Positions 60,507 through 64,000 of a stretch of DNA of 64,000 bases are shown piece by piece. The notes below the pieces were generated by a model. That model did no database searches. It was not told the DNA's origin and saw only the letters and a program-made list of their open reading frames with translations. This DNA is from Drosophila pseudoobscura (lineage: Eukaryota > Arthropoda > Insecta > Diptera > Drosophilidae). Position 1 is the first letter of the stretch; every line of letters starts with the position of its first letter. Made by a program: the position numbers and the translations under genes. The stretch spans positions 15,562,001 through 15,626,000 of the forward strand of contig NC_046679.1 in assembly GCF_009870125.1 (NCBI RefSeq), in the 5' to 3' direction.

Positions 60507-61283
60507 ATGGCTTCCCAACTCTTCCTTGTTGCCCTCCTGGGCATCGCCCTGGTCAGCGCTACACCAGTCCCCCAGCAGGCTGCCAGTGCTAAGTTCAGCT
60601 CGGCCATGACCCAGTACATACAGGCCTTCAAGAGTATCATGCCATGCGGCTACGCCCCCGACATTCCCGTGCTTGCTCCCATTGTCAATCCCTTCTACGC
60701 CTTCGACTGCTCCAGCGACGACTACAATCTGAAGGGCAATGTGAGCAACATCCGGATCGAGGGCCTCAACAACTTCCAGATCCTGAGCGCCAGCGATTAT
60801 GGCACCACCGGCGAGGCAGCTTACGACGTTATCTTCCCCAAGATCCAGATTCTGGGCTCTTCCGAGATCGAGGGTTTCGTCAACATTGCCGGAGTCCCTC
60901 TGCCCATCCGTCAGCGCGATCTGATCAATGAGGCCTTTGTGGATCTGCGCTTTGTGGGAAGCTACTCTTTTGCCAACAGCCTGACCAATTCCTCGGGTCT
61001 GCGCATCGTCGACTTCAAACTGGCCATCTACTTGGCCGACATTCAGCTGGACAACTGGAACACGCTGTGGAACATCTCCACCAACAACTTCTGGAACCGC
61101 TGGAGCAAGACTCTCATTTCTCTTGGTCTACAGGAGATCCAGCCAAAGATCACCGACTCCTTGTACCAGAACCTGCTCGTCCCGAAAATCAATGAGATGC
61201 TCGCCAACGTCAGTATGGAGGAATTGGTCAACTACTTCCAGTCGCAAGCACAGCTCTGGGAGAATGCCCACTGCCAGGCCTAG
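60507..61283 (+). CDS. Secreted JHBP/Takeout-like (group 7 allergen-like) protein, copy 2
   Basis: Intronless, 258 aa, same length as copy 1 and aligned without gaps; 29 residues differ. The signal peptide is identical. Differences cluster in two short stretches, residues 115-132 and 192-207, while long segments between and around them (133-180, 208-232) are identical. Phe68 of copy 1 is Cys here, adding one cysteine to the mature protein (Cys47 and Cys256 are shared). The two divergent stretches could shape ligand preference, if the fold is as in Takeout/JHBP; that is inference. The predicted 3' UTR is almost identical to that of copy 1 for about 80 nt, which fits recent duplication or ongoing gene conversion. 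Confidence 0.85.
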   Translation: MASQLFLVALLGIALVSATPVPQQAASAKFSSAMTQYIQAFKSIMPCGYAPDIPVLAPIVNPFYAFDCSSDDYNLKGNVSNIRIEGLNNFQILSASDYGTTGEAAYDVIFPKIQILGSSEIEGFVNIAGVPLPIRQRDLINEAFVDLRFVGSYSFANSLTNSSGLRIVDFKLAIYLADIQLDNWNTLWNISTNNFWNRWSKTLISLGLQEIQPKITDSLYQNLLVPKINEMLANVSMEELVNYFQSQAQLWENAHCQA

Positions 61284-61549
61284 TGCTAGATGCCTCTCCC
61301 TGTTTCAATCATTCAAATATAAGTAATAGCAAAGCAGCAATCCGACTGTGTTTCAGCCTTTAATGAAGTAGAGTTCGTCATAGGCAAGGTCCATCTACAC
61401 TACTGGTGTTCTATATCCGTCATTTTGGCATAATTACGATAATGGGTTTGCCTAACAATGCATGGGTGGGTGGGTTAGGAAGGCCCAGTGGAGGTGCAGT
61501 GGCCATAAATCTCAATTAATATTCAACATATTTGGTAAATCAAAACAGG

Positions 61550-64000
61550 AACAGGACTGGAATCGGTCCTGTCGTCTACTTCATCATTTGCAGCAAGCCC
61601 CTGCTCCAACTGACTTCGTCATTCGCTGTTGCTCTTGTAATCCGCTTAAGTAACTCGAACAGCAGCGGAAACCGGAAATGAAAACCATACAGTACAAAGC
61701 GCGAGTGGTGGGCAAGGCAGGACAAGGTAAGGAACACGTAGAAGACTGAAGGCGACCCCGGAACGAGTTGGGGCTTGAGTGGAGTGGGTCTGTGTCTGGG
61801 TCTGGGTCAGGCAAGCAACTTCCGCTGCCATTGCCGTTGCCGTTGCTCGCTTTTTCCACAGCGCACAAAAAGAAAGGCTTTCCCCACACAGAGGGGAACC
61901 AGGAAGGAAGGAGTCGGGAAGGAATCATGGCTCTTAAGCTGCACCGGAAATGAAGAATTGCTGCTCGACTCCCAGCGACAGATTCGGTGGTCGTCACAGG
62001 TTGACTGACACATACCCAAGACACAACCGCACTGAATGGCCGTCCCCCGAAATGTTACAACATTCTGCTCTATGACCTGACTTCTCTGCTGACTGCTGCT
62101 CCTCGTCTGTTTTAAGTGCGCTAGTAATGTTGGGTGTGTGGGTGAGTGGAAATTTAGGACGGGGAAGGCCAAACAGCAAATGGCTTTTTCACATTGCGGT
62201 TTTCCGCTCATTGCTCGGGTTCGTTGGCCATCAGCCAGCGCCAGAGCCCGACATCTGTCCGTACATCCGTTCCACAGCGCAGCCTCTAAACCGCAGCGGC
62301 GCTGCCAAGTCCATTGTGCCATTATCAATTATTCAGTTTGTGCAAAATGTATAAATTATAATCCCAAGAAGTTCTGATGATCCCACAAGCAGGCTAACAC
62401 CCGCTCCTCATTGTGGGTCAGCACTGTGTTTCAGCAGCTTAATGTGCACGAATTATAAATGGGATCCTAGGGAACACTCAGGACGAATATAATACCCCTT
62501 TAATGTAATACAATTCTCGCTAATTGTTGCGGAATAAAGTAACCTTCGACAAACGTATGACAACAGTTTCCACTTGTGTATTTTAATTACCCTCTGATTT
62601 TGATTATTCATATGGTACATTCATACTCGTATTATTCCACTGAGTTCCATAGAATTTCTATCGTTTTATTGCATAATTATTCAGGAGTTTACATTATTAA
62701 ACTGTTCAGGCAAACACAAAGCGAATATATTTTCCCATTTTTTGCTGTTCAATCATCGCTGGACATCAAAAATATATCATAATTCATTAATTAATTATTC
62801 TCTAAATGGTGCAACAATAATGACAGCTTAAATCAAATGACAAAAAAAATTTCGTTTACATTTAAAAATCTGTTGTTTTTCTTTGCCCTTCCAGTTCAGT
62901 GTTTGATAGATTGTTTTATTTAGTTTTCGTTTTGTTTTTTTTTTTTGCGTCGAGTAGATAGAACATTAATTATTTGATGGACACGTTGGATGATATTGAG
63001 AGGCATGGCTGGGGGAATGGGGAATGGGATTCGGTATCGATATAACAAACTCAAATAAATGGTATATTTTTGTAATGCTCTCTCTATATATTTTTGTATA
63101 TATTTGTTTAAAGCTTTTCGGACATTGTCTTTCACAGACACACACACACACACACACAACTCCAACGTGCCCCTTCCACTCTTCCAATAATTATGCTTTC
63201 CTTTATCGGTTCGGTACTCTATAACATTTAAATAAACAACATTCAATCTTTCCATTATCCGTTTTAGGTTTTCGTGTTTTTGGGTTCGATTAGTCATACG
63301 AGTACGAGTAGTAGGTAGGTTGTCTTGGATATCGTGTTCCATTCGAATCGCTTTGCGCGAGGGCTAGGGTGGATAGATTATCAATCAATGTTCGATTTCG
63401 ATTTCACATATTCTACATATCATATACATATATGTACACATATACTCGTATATATATATATTTATATCGGTGTATAGTATATACTATGGGACTATGATAC
63501 TATGTTAGTTCTGGTAGGTACTTGTAATACATACATTTCATATCTTATAGCATTTCAACTATCGTGGGTTCCTTCTCTGTGCGTGGGCTAGGCAAACAGC
63601 ACATAATGCTCGGTATTTATTATACATATGTATGTATATAATATATATAAATAACTATATATCCTATACCTATACCTATATCTGTATAATTAATTATTAC
63701 ACATTAAACATTTATCAAATTGAATGCATTTTGGTACTAGATAAAAAATGTACTTTAAAAAATAAAATTAATTTAATTTTCTCATCTGTTTTTTGCTTTT
63801 GCTTTTGTGCAGGCTACAAAAGGGTTCTCCTCCGTCTTACATGTGTATGTATGAAATATATAAAAAGGTATTATAAAAACTTTACAAATAATGTTGAAAA
63901 TTTGATTCATATTCATCCGAGACTAATTTCTTAAGCAGATCTGCAGGATATTCATATTCATATTCATATTCGTGGGCACATGCTGAGGCTATGGCTTAAA
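61550..64000. other. Non-coding block, right end
   Basis: No supported gene. 61.6-62.4 kb is GC-richer with overlapping open frames on both strands (up to 173 codons) but no domain. From 62.5 kb the DNA is very AT-rich, with ATATAC repeats at about 63.4-63.7 kb and a (CA)n run at 63133-63158. This could be the 3' UTR of a gene beyond the window, but nothing shows its strand. Confidence 0.45.
63133..63158. repeat. (CA)n microsatellite
   Basis: About thirteen CA units. Confidence 0.85.

Larger units (their letters stand above)
60146..61547 (+). repeat. Tandem duplication unit, copy 2
   Basis: Counterpart of 56861-58258. The 3' flank is interrupted by a short G-rich insertion (about 61462-61498) relative to copy 1. 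Confidence 0.8.

Noticed and set aside
61807..62328. 173-residue minus-strand open frame
   Set aside because: Overlapped by plus-strand frames of similar openness. There is no domain, and the codon pattern is unlike the neighbouring real genes.

Overview
The window is eukaryotic, intron-bearing nuclear DNA of a Drosophila-type fly, probably of the obscura group. The evidence is short (59-70 nt) GT-AG introns, TATA/Inr, DRE and GATA promoter elements, a great density of CA/GT and degenerate trinucleotide or hexanucleotide repeats in non-coding DNA, a DINE-1/INE-1-like Helentron copy, and fly gene families (strawberry notch, MST-HMG-box, Rcd-1, JHBP/Takeout-like secreted proteins). About 85-90% of the window is non-coding and reads like long introns or intergenic DNA around a large gene or genes. 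Only a few compact genes sit in it.

Layout. 1-7.7 kb holds no convincing protein gene. A candidate minus-strand promoter and long 5' exon (about 7453 down to 5951) suggests a long gene that leaves the window on the left. 8.69-9.54 kb is a DINE-1-like element. 9.87-9.97 kb is an intronless, decayed copy of part of the MST-HMG-box gene that lies intact at 12400-12893. 13-17 kb holds only coding-like scraps. 17006-20784 is a four-exon, 1196-aa diverged paralog of the helicase-like protein Strawberry notch. 21-47.4 kb is simple-repeat-rich non-coding DNA with one ORF that runs into a perfect splice donor (36718-37131). 47764-48759 is an Rcd-1/CNOT9 paralog with a probable 59-nt intron near its 3' end. 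49.4-50.2 kb has a possibly decayed minus-strand spliced locus. 50.2-55.2 kb is non-coding. 55229-56101 is an unrecognised gene with a coiled coil and five 40-residue tandem repeats, followed by a possible small spliced gene. 57241-58017 and 60507-61283 are tandem duplicates of a secreted JHBP/Takeout-like gene with co-duplicated promoters, separated by a minus-strand non-LTR retrotransposon relic. 61.5-64 kb is AT-rich non-coding DNA.

The recognised genes do not form a pathway. They look like compact, fast-evolving or duplicated genes of the sort often expressed in testis (protamine-like MST-HMG-box, Rcd-1 paralog, sno paralog, repeat protein), plus a pair of probably gut or fat-body secreted proteins. 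These probably sit inside or beside a long host gene. Tissue assignments are inference only. The most noteworthy items are the sno paralog, the protamine-like gene with its pseudo-copy, the 120-bp repeat gene, and the mosaic divergence of the JHBP-like pair.
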